NCBI RefSeq assembly: GCF_023036475.1
Contig: NZ_JAJQKI010000011.1
Location: 1-64,000, forward strand
Source of the DNA: Bacillus pinisoli
GTDB taxonomy: Bacteria > Bacillota > Bacilli > Bacillales > SA4
Length of the DNA: 64,000 bases
Direction: 5' to 3'
Part shown: positions 49,469-58,238 of the stretch, one piece after another
How the letters are laid out: each line of letters begins with the position of its first letter
Position numbering within the stretch: position 1 is the first letter of the stretch
The notes under the pieces: generated by a model
Told to the model about the DNA's origin: nothing
What the model saw: the letters and a program-made list of their open reading frames with translations, nothing else
The model's database searches: none
Program-made: the position numbers and the translations under genes

Positions 49469-51283
49469 TTACTCTATTCTGAATGAAGGTATTATGTTCT
49501 TTATTTCTCGTCTAATTAACACCGGATCATCCTCTTCTATTGCCTCTCTTAACTGCTTTAGTTGTCGCTCTAGCTGCGAGCGGTTTGTTTCAAGCATGTT
49601 GGCAATAAAAATACGATCATGAATGGTTCTTCCATTTTTCTCTTCATCTAGCATCAACTCTTCAAAAAGCTTCTCACCAGGCCTCATCCCTATGAATTGA
49701 ATGTCAATTTCCTTATATGGCTCAAAGCCTGAGAGTTTGATCATATCTTCCGCTAAATTTACTATTTTCACCGGCTCTCCCATATCGAGAATAAATATTT
49801 CTCCTCCTTTAGCAAGTGCACCTGCTTGAATAACGAGGAGAACCGCTTCTGGAATCGTCATAAAATACCGTGTCATTTCTGGATGTGTAACTGTCACAGG
49901 ACCACCTGAAGCGATCTGTTTTTTGAAGAGCGGGATGACGCTCCCCCTGCTTCCCAGCACATTACCAAAACGAACTGAGGAAAAGATTGTACTACTCTCT
50001 TTACTTATTCCATATAAGTACATTTCAGCAATTCGTTTTGAAGCTCCCATTACACTCGTTGGGTTAACAGATTTGTCAGTAGAAACTAAGATAAACCTGT
50101 TCGCCTTATATTTATGAGCACAATCTGCTACAATCTTCGTACCGATCCCATTATTCTTAATGGCTTCACTTGGGTTTTCTTCCATTAATGGAACATGCTT
50201 ATGAGCAGCTGCGTGGAACACAACATGTGGTCGATATCTTATAAAAATAGACTCCATCCGTTTTTGATCTTGGATATCTGCAATAATAGGAAGGATTTGT
50301 TTATTTGGGAATGTTTGTCTTAATTCTTGTTCTATAGAATAGATGCTGTTTTCACCATGTCCTAGCAAGAGTAATGTGTGGGGATTAAATTCTAATATTT
50401 GTCTACATAACTCTGAACCAATTGAACCACCAGCACCAGTGACGAGTACAATTTGGTCAGATAAATAGCTCTTAATTTCTTTAAGATCTAGTTTAATGAT
50501 TTCTCTTTTTAATAGGTCTTCTACTTCAACATTCTTTATTGAATTTATTGATAACTTTCCATGGATTAGTTCATCAATTCTTGGTATTACAATAATATTA
50601 GCATCTGTTTTCTTACAGAGTTCTACGATCTTCTTTAACTCTTGCTTTTGAACAGACGGTAAAGCCACAATAATATGGTTTATATGGTACTTCTGTACAA
50701 GGTTTTGTATATTGTCACGATTTCCTAACACAGGTAAGCCGTATATATTTCGACCAATCTTTTGTAAGTCATCATCTACAAAGCCCAATGGCTGTAATCT
50801 TGTATCATGATTTTCTTTAAGTTTTTTTACAACTAAGGTCCCACAATCACCAGCGCCTATGATGAGTGTCCGATTCTTCAATCTTTTAGGTTGAAAAATT
50901 TCTGCTAGGGAGAGCATTTGTAAGACTCTTACACCACCTAAGAACAAGATAATTGTTTGCAGGGAACTAAATTGGATGGATAACGGTATATCCCATTTAA
51001 ATAAGTAAATTAGGAGGGATGTAATCCCGACACTAACCGAAATATAGAAAATGAGAGATAAGAATTCTCGAATGCCTGCATACTTCCAAAGGCGGATGTA
51101 TTGCTTTGAAAAGATCATAAATATCATAATGATAGTGGATAGCCCTAGACTATAAGGAAGATACGATTGAAACAGTTCTCGTTGTAGGTTTCCTTCTAAG
51201 AATAAATAGTAACCTACAAATACACTTAATAGAACAAGGACTAAATCTATCAGGATCATCAAGGAATAGTTTAAAGTCTTCAT
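49469..51283 (-). CDS. Membrane UDP-sugar 4,6-dehydratase (CapD/PglF-like)
   Basis: A 604-residue enzyme. Four membrane helices (1-115) precede a CoA-binding-like Rossmann domain (RTLIIGAGDCGTLVVKKL) and the catalytic SDR domain with LVTGAGGSIGSELCRQI, VFHAAAHKHVPLMEENP and the TDKSVNPTSVMGASKRIAEMYL site, where Met replaces the usual Tyr, as in PglF and CapD. It makes UDP-2-acetamido-2,6-dideoxy-4-hexulose from UDP-GlcNAc, the substrate for a PglE-like aminotransferase (here fused at 38199-39995). It lies 22 nt upstream of the oxidoreductase gene. Confidence 0.9.
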   Translation of the reverse strand: MKTLNYSLMILIDLVLVLLSVFVGYYLFLEGNLQRELFQSYLPYSLGLSTIIMIFMIFSKQYIRLWKYAGIREFLSLIFYISVSVGITSLLIYLFKWDIPLSIQFSSLQTIILFLGGVRVLQMLSLAEIFQPKRLKNRTLIIGAGDCGTLVVKKLKENHDTRLQPLGFVDDDLQKIGRNIYGLPVLGNRDNIQNLVQKYHINHIIVALPSVQKQELKKIVELCKKTDANIIVIPRIDELIHGKLSINSIKNVEVEDLLKREIIKLDLKEIKSYLSDQIVLVTGAGGSIGSELCRQILEFNPHTLLLLGHGENSIYSIEQELRQTFPNKQILPIIADIQDQKRMESIFIRYRPHVVFHAAAHKHVPLMEENPSEAIKNNGIGTKIVADCAHKYKANRFILVSTDKSVNPTSVMGASKRIAEMYLYGISKESSTIFSSVRFGNVLGSRGSVIPLFKKQIASGGPVTVTHPEMTRYFMTIPEAVLLVIQAGALAKGGEIFILDMGEPVKIVNLAEDMIKLSGFEPYKEIDIQFIGMRPGEKLFEELMLDEEKNGRTIHDRIFIANMLETNRSQLERQLKQLREAIEEDDPVLIRREIKNIIPSFRIE

Positions 51284-51379
51284 AAAGTTTCTCCTTTTTA
51301 CTTTGTTTAATTTCTGTAAAAACCTCTCTTCTTTAGTATTTGTTTCTCTTTGCCTTCTCTCCTATTTGCCTTGTAAGAT

Positions 51380-52705
51380 CTATTTTCTTCTGAAAAACTT
51401 TTTATCTAGATTCCTTGTTTTATTTAACACAGTCCCAATAACTGAAACATTATATCCCTTTATCTGTAATATTGAATTCCTTAGTTCCTTCTTCGTAACA
51501 CTTCTTTGTCCCACTACCATTAGCACTTTACTATCAGGAAAACAGATTGATTGTAATTGAAAAGCATGTTCAGCTGAGGGTGCGTCAATAATAATGACAT
51601 CGACAACATTTTTTTCTGTAAACACATTGAATAGCTGTAAAAGAGTACTCGTAGATAGTATGTTATTTTGTGCATGGGATTTAATAGAATCTGCAGTTAA
51701 TAAGATGATATTTTTGTATAGCCTCTGTGAATCTGAATCATTAGTTGTTTGAAAGATCGTATGAAGCTTAGGAGACACAATATTTGCATCAACAAGTAAT
51801 ACCTTTTTTTGCTGAAGAGCATATGAAATCGCTAAGTTTGATGCAACAAATGTCTTCCCTTCTCCGGCCTTTGAAGATGTAACAATGATAAACTTCTGAT
51901 TTTTTAATTGATTATATAAGACATTGAAAGATTGTGTGATTTTTACCGGTATATCAGTTTGATTAATTAGTGGATACTGATTTCTTTTTAATAGGCTTGA
52001 TATATACCTTACAAGATCTGATTTCCAAATATGTGGAATGGGCGTAAATGTTTGTACCCCCATTTTACGAAAATCCTCTTCTTCTCCAACTCTCTCTTCG
52101 TACACCTCTTTAAACAATATGATGGTGAACGTTAGGCCAAAGGTTAATATCACTGTAATCATGATGATAAAAGAATAATTAGGTGAAACCGGTTTCTGGT
52201 CCATGTCTATCCCATTTGGGACTTCTAATTCCACTAGTTCATACCTGTACCCTGACAGTTTCGTTATTTCAACCTTTACAACCTCAATCAGACTCTTCAT
52301 AATGGCTTCTGATTTTTCAATGGAGTCTCCTTTTACAGTGATCTTCATTAGTGGAGTTTCTTGTATAAACGTAACATCAATATTTTCCTTTAATTCTTTT
52401 ATACTAAGTTTGTACTCCTGTAAATCTGTTTGTACACTCTTAAGGATAACAGACGTATTAATCATTTCCCTGTAGGTATTCATGGTTTGAGTGTCTAGGT
52501 TTATATTTTGCGTTCTCTGTTCTTCTGCAACTGTAATTAAGATTTTGGCATTTGCTTCGTACATCGGTTTAATAAATACATAACAAGTCATCACAGTAAT
52601 TAATATACTGCCTAGAAGGACTGACGCAATTGTCCACTTCCACTTACTTAACATGTAAAATAGAAAAGTGAAATCAATTTGTTTGAAATTCGGATTATTG
52701 TTCAT
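51380..52705 (-). CDS. Wzz-type chain-length regulator fused to a BY-kinase-like ATPase
   Basis: A 441-residue protein. Two membrane helices (about 20-45 and 175-195) bracket a Wzz-like extracellular domain. The cytoplasmic part has Walker A TSSKAGEGKTFVASNLA, Walker A-prime VLLVDANIVSPKLH and a Walker B-like VIIIDAPSAE. It ends LDKKFFRRK with no tyrosine cluster, so it may lack autophosphorylation and act only as a chain-length/assembly ATPase. ATG 52705 is favoured (AAGGAGG, 7 nt) among three adjacent ATGs. Its start overlaps the end of the deacetylase gene, so the two are coupled. Confidence 0.85.
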   Translation of the reverse strand: MNNNPNFKQIDFTFLFYMLSKWKWTIASVLLGSILITVMTCYVFIKPMYEANAKILITVAEEQRTQNINLDTQTMNTYREMINTSVILKSVQTDLQEYKLSIKELKENIDVTFIQETPLMKITVKGDSIEKSEAIMKSLIEVVKVEITKLSGYRYELVELEVPNGIDMDQKPVSPNYSFIIMITVILTFGLTFTIILFKEVYEERVGEEEDFRKMGVQTFTPIPHIWKSDLVRYISSLLKRNQYPLINQTDIPVKITQSFNVLYNQLKNQKFIIVTSSKAGEGKTFVASNLAISYALQQKKVLLVDANIVSPKLHTIFQTTNDSDSQRLYKNIILLTADSIKSHAQNNILSTSTLLQLFNVFTEKNVVDVIIIDAPSAEHAFQLQSICFPDSKVLMVVGQRSVTKKELRNSILQIKGYNVSVIGTVLNKTRNLDKKFFRRK

Positions 52706-54050
52706 CATCATCCCTCCTTAGAACCTCTTTATATACATGTTTGATGTCCTTCCAAATACCGTGATTAAAATTTGAGTTATGCCACAGTATGACAAAGTTG
52801 CCATTATATTTCTTCACCTTTTGTTTGAGGTAATTTATACGTTTTATCATCTCTTCTGGTCTTACATCATCCTGGTAGAAGAAAGTAGATTCCATAACTA
52901 TTAACGGAAACTCTGTTACATCCAATGTTCTTCTTTTTAGGATGTCAAACACTCGGTATTCGTAGCATGTTCCCGCTCGAAAGCCTTCTTTTTCGGCATA
53001 ACCCATTGTCATATCCACGGTCATATTGTTTTTCTCCCATATCTCCCATGTCAACGGAACTTGAAATCGTAAATAATGTTGACGACCTTCCTTGACTGGA
53101 AGACCTAATACTTCCTCTAATCCTTCCTTCTCCTGTTTCCACAGTTCTGGGTTTGTATAGGTATTAAAACTTGGGTGAAACCCAATGATATGATTGCGCC
53201 TTTTAATTCGTTGGATTACATTTTGCACGTGTCGATCTTTTAGTTTGTATTTTCGGTCAAACTTTGTCACGCCTCCGTTCATAAAGAAGAATCTCGATTG
53301 AATACCAAGGGCTTCAGATTGGTCCATAATGTCATCAAACGTATCAAAAGGATCTTTCTCATGGTTGTTTTTTATATTTAAATACTGCTTAGGCCGGCTA
53401 AGAGCAAGATTTACATTTCTCCTAATGGTTAGGTCCCCTACCATTGTTCTGAGTACATCTATTGGAGAATCCCATAAACGAATATGATCCACGTCATGGG
53501 TAGGTATAATAGAAAATCTTCGCTCTAGCCTATCTTGCTCAATCCCAAGAAACAAAAGCATACTCCATAACATCTCCGTGTATTCATTCACAACTGGTCG
53601 ATCTAAAAACAGATGTTTATTAGCAAGACTTTCTTTAGCTGGGAAACGATCAAATGAATCGCGATTCTTGTTCACGTATTCTTCCCATCTTGTTAACATA
53701 AAGAACGAAGAAGCGAATAGATCTATGTTGCAAATGATCCTTTCGTCCCTGATGACGTCTACATCTTCTGTTCCATAAATAATAGGTATATCTTGCTCAG
53801 GAATAAACCTATTCTTTGCAAAACTCACCTTAGTTGGTAGGAATGAATGATGAAGATATCCCTCAGTAGGAGGTACATGCGAAAAGAAGTGATCCTTTAT
53901 CCATAACTCTTTTCCATTCGGTAACAAAATGACATAATCTAGTATGTTATGAACCTCTATTTCAAATTGTAATCCTAAAAAATCTTTTAACAGTACATTG
54001 ACAATATAAGTCCGTTCATCTAAAAATTTCCCAGGAAGTAAAATTTTCAT
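52695..54050 (-). CDS. Polysaccharide deacetylase-like protein
   Basis: A 451-residue protein with a NodB-related fold: IIPTHDVDHIRLWDSP gives the Asp-Asp and first His, IIGFHPSFNTYTNP the second metal region and FVILWHNSNFNHG the late motif. The N-terminal 130 residues are an extra domain found in this subgroup (FFMLTRWEEYVNKNRDSFDRFPAKESL). It lacks a signal peptide, so it probably works on cytoplasmic or lipid-linked sugars. The ATG at 54050 has GAGGGAG upstream; a TTG at 54059 is the alternative. The 115-nt gap upstream contains a GTTACAA/TTTGTAAC inverted repeat. Confidence 0.78.
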   Translation of the reverse strand: MKILLPGKFLDERTYIVNVLLKDFLGLQFEIEVHNILDYVILLPNGKELWIKDHFFSHVPPTEGYLHHSFLPTKVSFAKNRFIPEQDIPIIYGTEDVDVIRDERIICNIDLFASSFFMLTRWEEYVNKNRDSFDRFPAKESLANKHLFLDRPVVNEYTEMLWSMLLFLGIEQDRLERRFSIIPTHDVDHIRLWDSPIDVLRTMVGDLTIRRNVNLALSRPKQYLNIKNNHEKDPFDTFDDIMDQSEALGIQSRFFFMNGGVTKFDRKYKLKDRHVQNVIQRIKRRNHIIGFHPSFNTYTNPELWKQEKEGLEEVLGLPVKEGRQHYLRFQVPLTWEIWEKNNMTVDMTMGYAEKEGFRAGTCYEYRVFDILKRRTLDVTEFPLIVMESTFFYQDDVRPEEMIKRINYLKQKVKKYNGNFVILWHNSNFNHGIWKDIKHVYKEVLRRDDDEQ

Positions 54051-54173
54051 TAGTACCAAGCTCCCTCGTTATTAGGATTCCAGCGAGCTTACACTTGCAA
54101 TTCGTTACAACCAACCTATTCTTACTCAGCTTGTCTTTGTAACGGCGGGAGCCTATGTCGGTAATAATAAAGG

Positions 54174-55487
54174 TCATGTGTTTGAGGAAAGTGAGGAACT
54201 CTTTACAAGTTGGCGGATTGCAACTTTGCATAAAATGTATAGTGCTATATAAGAACTACACATCACGGTTGAATAAATAAAAACCGCTAAACTCGCTGAT
54301 AAATGAAAATAAGAGGCAAGACTTATACCGACAACGACTAGTAAGACACGTGACAAATCCCAAACTAACTCCCAGTTTTGTTTTTGCAAAATGTCGAGTG
54401 TGGTTGATAAAGGGGACATAGTAAACTGAGCAAGATACATAATGGCTAAGATTTGTACAAACACCCCAGCATCCTTCCACTCTTCTCCAAATATAAACGG
54501 AAATAGCCATGGACTAATGACCATGAAAAGTATGGTAGGAATGAGCCCCCACATGAATAAATGCTTAGCTGTTGTATCAAACATTTCCTGAAACTTTTTG
54601 GGTTCTTCTCTAGCATATTTAGCACCTTCACCAAAGTAAACTTGCGCTACCGCTGTTCCTATTAACCCCATCGGTGCCCCTACTACCCGTTCACTAAGTG
54701 CCCATAATCCAGCCACTCCTGTACCATAATTCATTGCGATTAATAATGGAGTAATGTGTAATGCTATACCATTTAGGAGTGATGACCAAGAGGAGTAAAG
54801 CGGAAAACGTCGGTATAATTTAGCCACTTCTAACATTTTCCTAACGGATATAACTTGAAGATCCTTTTTGTGCTTTTTCCATACTAATGAGGCAAGCAAT
54901 CCACTACCTCCCATACGGCCCAAGCTGTCCCCAATCAATAATCCAATATTACCCAACTTCAAAAAACCAAAAATTAATTGTACGGATAATTGCACAATAC
55001 TTTGATTCATTTTTGTTATGGTTATTAACACATAATCTCTGTTGCGGATAGCCCAATGGTTCAACGACTGATAAAAACCAATTCCCATCATGCTTAGCCC
55101 GACCAGCCAATAGTAACGTTGCAACTCTCCAGCACTAAATAGAGATAATAAGTCTTCCCCTATTAGAAACAATGTACTAGTCATAATGGTTGTCGTTATG
55201 AGGGTTAATAGTAAAGACAAAACAAGAAGGTGTAATGCCTTATCTCTTTCACTTGGAAGAGGTATAGCTAGAGGATATCGAAGATCCACCACTTTAGAAC
55301 AGATTCCGACGATTGAGATAAAAACCATAAGTACGCCAAAATCACTTGGAGTGTACAACCGGGTTAACAACGGGGATAGAAGAACATGTAGCCCTTGTGC
55401 TACTACAGTACCACCGGCCAACACTAATACTTTACTTAGAAACCCATCCCCTTTCCATTTCTGAAAAAACATAGGTAACCGTTTCAT
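54174..55487 (-). CDS. Polysaccharide flippase (Wzx/MATE-like)
   Basis: A 437-residue integral membrane protein with about twelve helices. LAGGTVVAQGLHVLLSPLLTRLYTPSDFGVLMVFISIVGI at the N-terminus is the classic polysaccharide-export (Wzx) signature, and IAMNYGTGVAGLWALSERVVGAPMGLIGTAVAQVYFGEGA lies mid-protein. It moves the undecaprenyl-linked repeat unit across the membrane. Its ATG overlaps the TGA of the upstream gene by 4 nt. Confidence 0.88.
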   Translation of the reverse strand: MKRLPMFFQKWKGDGFLSKVLVLAGGTVVAQGLHVLLSPLLTRLYTPSDFGVLMVFISIVGICSKVVDLRYPLAIPLPSERDKALHLLVLSLLLTLITTTIMTSTLFLIGEDLLSLFSAGELQRYYWLVGLSMMGIGFYQSLNHWAIRNRDYVLITITKMNQSIVQLSVQLIFGFLKLGNIGLLIGDSLGRMGGSGLLASLVWKKHKKDLQVISVRKMLEVAKLYRRFPLYSSWSSLLNGIALHITPLLIAMNYGTGVAGLWALSERVVGAPMGLIGTAVAQVYFGEGAKYAREEPKKFQEMFDTTAKHLFMWGLIPTILFMVISPWLFPFIFGEEWKDAGVFVQILAIMYLAQFTMSPLSTTLDILQKQNWELVWDLSRVLLVVVGISLASYFHLSASLAVFIYSTVMCSSYIALYILCKVAIRQLVKSSSLSSNT

Positions 55488-56452
55488 CGTTTCAGCTCAT
55501 CTACTATGAAATTTCGTACTTTGATAAGGAATGAATTAGTTTTAGATATTGTTAAATAGGGTTTCTGAATAGCACCAAAACCACGAAAGAAATTTTCCAC
55601 TCCAGGGATCATACTGCCTTCAAAATCAAAGCTTTTTGTCACATTAGAAGAATACTTAATTGCCTCCCAAGCTAATAAACTATTAGCTTGACTATTTCTG
55701 AGTTCCGGATCGCTTCCTGACATGAGATAATAGGCACTTTGCTGGTCCCAGACAAGATATAAAACCGAATGAATTCTCCGTTGGTCATCTTCAGCAAAGA
55801 ATATCTTTCTGCAATGATGTTGTTCACAAGCAGCATCTAACTTCTTAAGATACGATAAGTCATAACTCATCTCTAAACCTTGTCTATCAAAGGTTTTTTT
55901 ATTTACATGGAAGAACTTTTCTATATCATCCTCACTATATACATGGACAATTTGCTCTGCCTTCTTAATATTTCTTCTGCAACGCGATTTAAAATTATCA
56001 AATACTTCATCCAGATCATGTAGATCCTCAATTACATACGTATAGTTCGTTTTTTGTCTGAATTCCTTCCAATAAAAAGGTAACCAATTTGTAATCGTAT
56101 GATGTAAAGAAGTTTGAAAATGATCGTATGTCGGAAGCCTTTCTATTAATTTTTCATATAACTCCATCTCATGAGATAACCTTGTTACATATTTTCCTTC
56201 TGCTGGTCTAGCCCAAATACCTAGAAATGGTGTGAGTTTAGGCATCGTTAGTATGGTATATATACCACGGTTTTTCTTAACGTACGGTAAACTTGCAAGT
56301 ATCTCTTCACCTTTTTCGACTAAAGCAACATTCCAATTATCTTCTCCAACTAATGCGTCTAGCCACCAATCCTTTGCAAAGATAGGTATCGTCGACTCAC
56401 TCGCACATAATCCTCTGTATTTTTCTTGATCCGTTCTTTTCTGGCTGTTCAT
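55484..56452 (-). CDS. FemAB/GNAT-like transferase, first gene of the exopolysaccharide operon
   Basis: A 322-residue protein with a GNAT/FemAB-type fold (FKSRCRRNIKKAEQIVHVY, then HSVLYLVWDQQSAYYLMSGSDPELRNSQANSLLAWEAIKYSS). It resembles the BioF2-like acetyltransferase group found in polysaccharide loci and would acylate or aminoacylate a sugar amine. It is only distantly similar to the FemAB-like protein at the other end of the operon. The ATG follows TTGGAGGG. As the first gene it marks the operon promoter in the 400-bp region upstream. Confidence 0.78.
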   Translation of the reverse strand: MNSQKRTDQEKYRGLCASESTIPIFAKDWWLDALVGEDNWNVALVEKGEEILASLPYVKKNRGIYTILTMPKLTPFLGIWARPAEGKYVTRLSHEMELYEKLIERLPTYDHFQTSLHHTITNWLPFYWKEFRQKTNYTYVIEDLHDLDEVFDNFKSRCRRNIKKAEQIVHVYSEDDIEKFFHVNKKTFDRQGLEMSYDLSYLKKLDAACEQHHCRKIFFAEDDQRRIHSVLYLVWDQQSAYYLMSGSDPELRNSQANSLLAWEAIKYSSNVTKSFDFEGSMIPGVENFFRGFGAIQKPYLTISKTNSFLIKVRNFIVDELKR

Positions 56453-56648
56453 ACTTTATCCCTCCAAAGCTAAAACATACAGTACTATTAATGTATTCAT
56501 CGAGATAAAAAGTGACATAATAGTAACAGTTAGCTGGAGGAAATTAAACTATGCGAAAGAAAAAGTCTTTTCTATAGGGGGTATAGATATCATATTAGTG
56601 CCATGACTTATGATGCGTTTCTTCTAATAACAACCCCCATTAAACATA

Positions 56649-56663
56649 ACGAAACCGTTTTAG
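56649..56663 (+). promoter_or_regulatory. LacI-family operator-like site 1
   Basis: ACGAAACCGTTTTAG shares CGAAACCG with the site at 56807-56821 and is close to a LacI-type palindrome. It lies about 110 bp upstream of the predicted -35. Confidence 0.4.
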
Positions 56664-56806
56664 TAAAAATAATAAAAGGTTGACATGAATTTTTATTCAT
56701 AATTAGTACTTTCTAATTATATTTATATTAAAACCATTAAAATTAAGGGTCGAGCTTGTAATTTCTATATATTGACGAATATTTCGCAATCTATTATATT
56801 AAAATT

Positions 56807-56821
56807 ACGAAACCGGTTTTT
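56807..56821 (+). promoter_or_regulatory. LacI-family operator-like site 2
   Basis: ACGAAACCGGTTTTT contains the perfect palindrome AAACCGGTTT. It sits just downstream of the predicted -10, where repressor binding would block initiation. The LacI protein encoded at the end of the operon is the obvious candidate. Confidence 0.6.
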
Positions 56822-56858
56822 ATAAGTAGTAAAGGTAAATAAATATAGGAGGTAGATG

Positions 56859-58220
56859 ATGCGTACTTTCCCTAAAGATTTTGTTTGGGGAGCAGCTACT
56901 GCTGCTTTTCAAATTGAAGGTGCTGCCAAAGAAGACGGTAGAGGCGAGTCAATCTGGGACCGTTTCTGCAGAACCCCTGGCAAAGTAGCAAATGGAGACA
57001 CTGGTGATGTTGCATGTAATCACTATCACCTCTATCAAGAAGATGTTCAACTGTTAAAGGATTTAAACGTTGACTCTTACCGTTTCTCTATTAGCTGGCC
57101 AAGGATCTTCCCAACAGAGACAATGACACCTAACCAACAAGGACTTAATTTTTACAAAAAGTTAGTCAACACTCTCTTAGAACAAGGAATTACACCAATG
57201 GCCACTTTATATCACTGGGACCTACCTCAGTGGTTACAAGACAAAGGTGGTTGGACAAACCGAGAGATAGTTCAATATTTTAAACAATTTGCCGAAACAA
57301 TGTTTCGAGAGCTAGGTGATACCGTTAAATATTGGATTACTCACAACGAACCATGGGTTGTTTCTTATTTGGGTTATGGTAATGGAGTACATGCTCCTGG
57401 ACACCAAGATTTACAATCGTTTCTTTCAGCATCCCATCACATTTTACTTTCTCATGGAGAAACTGTTTCTCTTTTTAGAGAAGTAGGCCCAACAGATGGT
57501 AAGATTGGAATTACCTTAAATATGGCAACAGCATATCCTGCTGATGAAACTGCAGCAAGTATGATAGCTGCACAATCTTGGGATGGTTTTTTAAATCGTT
57601 GGTTTGCTGATCCCGTTTTTAAAGGGGCTTATCCGAACGACATGCTTGACCTTTATTCTGATATTACCAATTTTTCGTTTATCCATGATGGTGACTTAAA
57701 AATCATCTCTCAACCAACAGATTTCTTAGGAATTAACTACTACTCAATCGCATATGTTAAGCCTTCTACAGAAGGTGAGTTTCATTTTCTTAAAGCTGAA
57801 ACCGTTTCCAGCGGAAAACCAGTTACGGCGATGGATTGGGAGATACACCCTCAAGGGTTAACTGACTTACTTATTCGCCTTCATAACGATTATAACGGTA
57901 TTCCAATTTATATTACGGAAAATGGCGCTGCCTTCGATGATACAGTAGATGAAAACGGAGAAATCCATGATGACTTACGCCTTTCCTATATTGAGCAACA
58001 TTTAGAAGCATGCCTAGTGGCAATGGAAAGCGGAGTAAATTTAAGAGGTTATTACGTTTGGTCATTTTTAGATAACTTCGAATGGGCATTTGGATACGAT
58101 AAGAGATTCGGTGTTGTTTATGTAGACTATGAAACACAAAAAAGAACACCTAAGAAAAGTGCATTATGGTATCGAGATATGATAAATACTAACAAGACTA
58201 AAAATAGCGTTAGCTTGTAA
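56859..58220 (+). CDS. Glycoside hydrolase family 1 beta-glucosidase
   Basis: A 453-residue GH1 enzyme. FVWGAATAAFQIEGAAKEDGRG opens the barrel, THNEPW holds the catalytic acid/base Glu and IYITENGAAF the nucleophile Glu; LDNFEWAFGYDKRFG is the aglycone-side motif. It hydrolyses beta-glucosides or cello-oligosaccharides in the cytoplasm; the absence of a phosphate-binding SxxxKxY pattern near the C-terminus and the ABC transporter behind it argue for a non-phosphorylated substrate. ATG 56859 has AGGAGG at 6 nt; the ATG one codon earlier is closer to the site. Confidence 0.92.
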   Translation: MRTFPKDFVWGAATAAFQIEGAAKEDGRGESIWDRFCRTPGKVANGDTGDVACNHYHLYQEDVQLLKDLNVDSYRFSISWPRIFPTETMTPNQQGLNFYKKLVNTLLEQGITPMATLYHWDLPQWLQDKGGWTNREIVQYFKQFAETMFRELGDTVKYWITHNEPWVVSYLGYGNGVHAPGHQDLQSFLSASHHILLSHGETVSLFREVGPTDGKIGITLNMATAYPADETAASMIAAQSWDGFLNRWFADPVFKGAYPNDMLDLYSDITNFSFIHDGDLKIISQPTDFLGINYYSIAYVKPSTEGEFHFLKAETVSSGKPVTAMDWEIHPQGLTDLLIRLHNDYNGIPIYITENGAAFDDTVDENGEIHDDLRLSYIEQHLEACLVAMESGVNLRGYYVWSFLDNFEWAFGYDKRFGVVYVDYETQKRTPKKSALWYRDMINTNKTKNSVSL

Positions 58221-58238
58221 ATGGAGGAGATTTTCAAA

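Larger units (their letters stand above)
56453..56858. promoter_or_regulatory. Divergent promoter region between exopolysaccharide and beta-glucosidase operons
   Basis: A 400-bp AT-rich region with no gene. On the plus strand a promoter TTGACG (56772-56777), 17 bp, TATATT (56795-56800) fits the beta-glucosidase operon, and two LacI-type operator-like sites flank it. A second TTGACA lies at 56680-56685 without a convincing -10. I could not identify the minus-strand promoter for the exopolysaccharide genes. Confidence 0.5.

Noticed and set aside
54016..54231. A 71-codon minus-strand frame between the flippase and the deacetylase
   Set aside because: It overlaps the deacetylase start in another frame and has no ribosome-binding site or recognisable domain.
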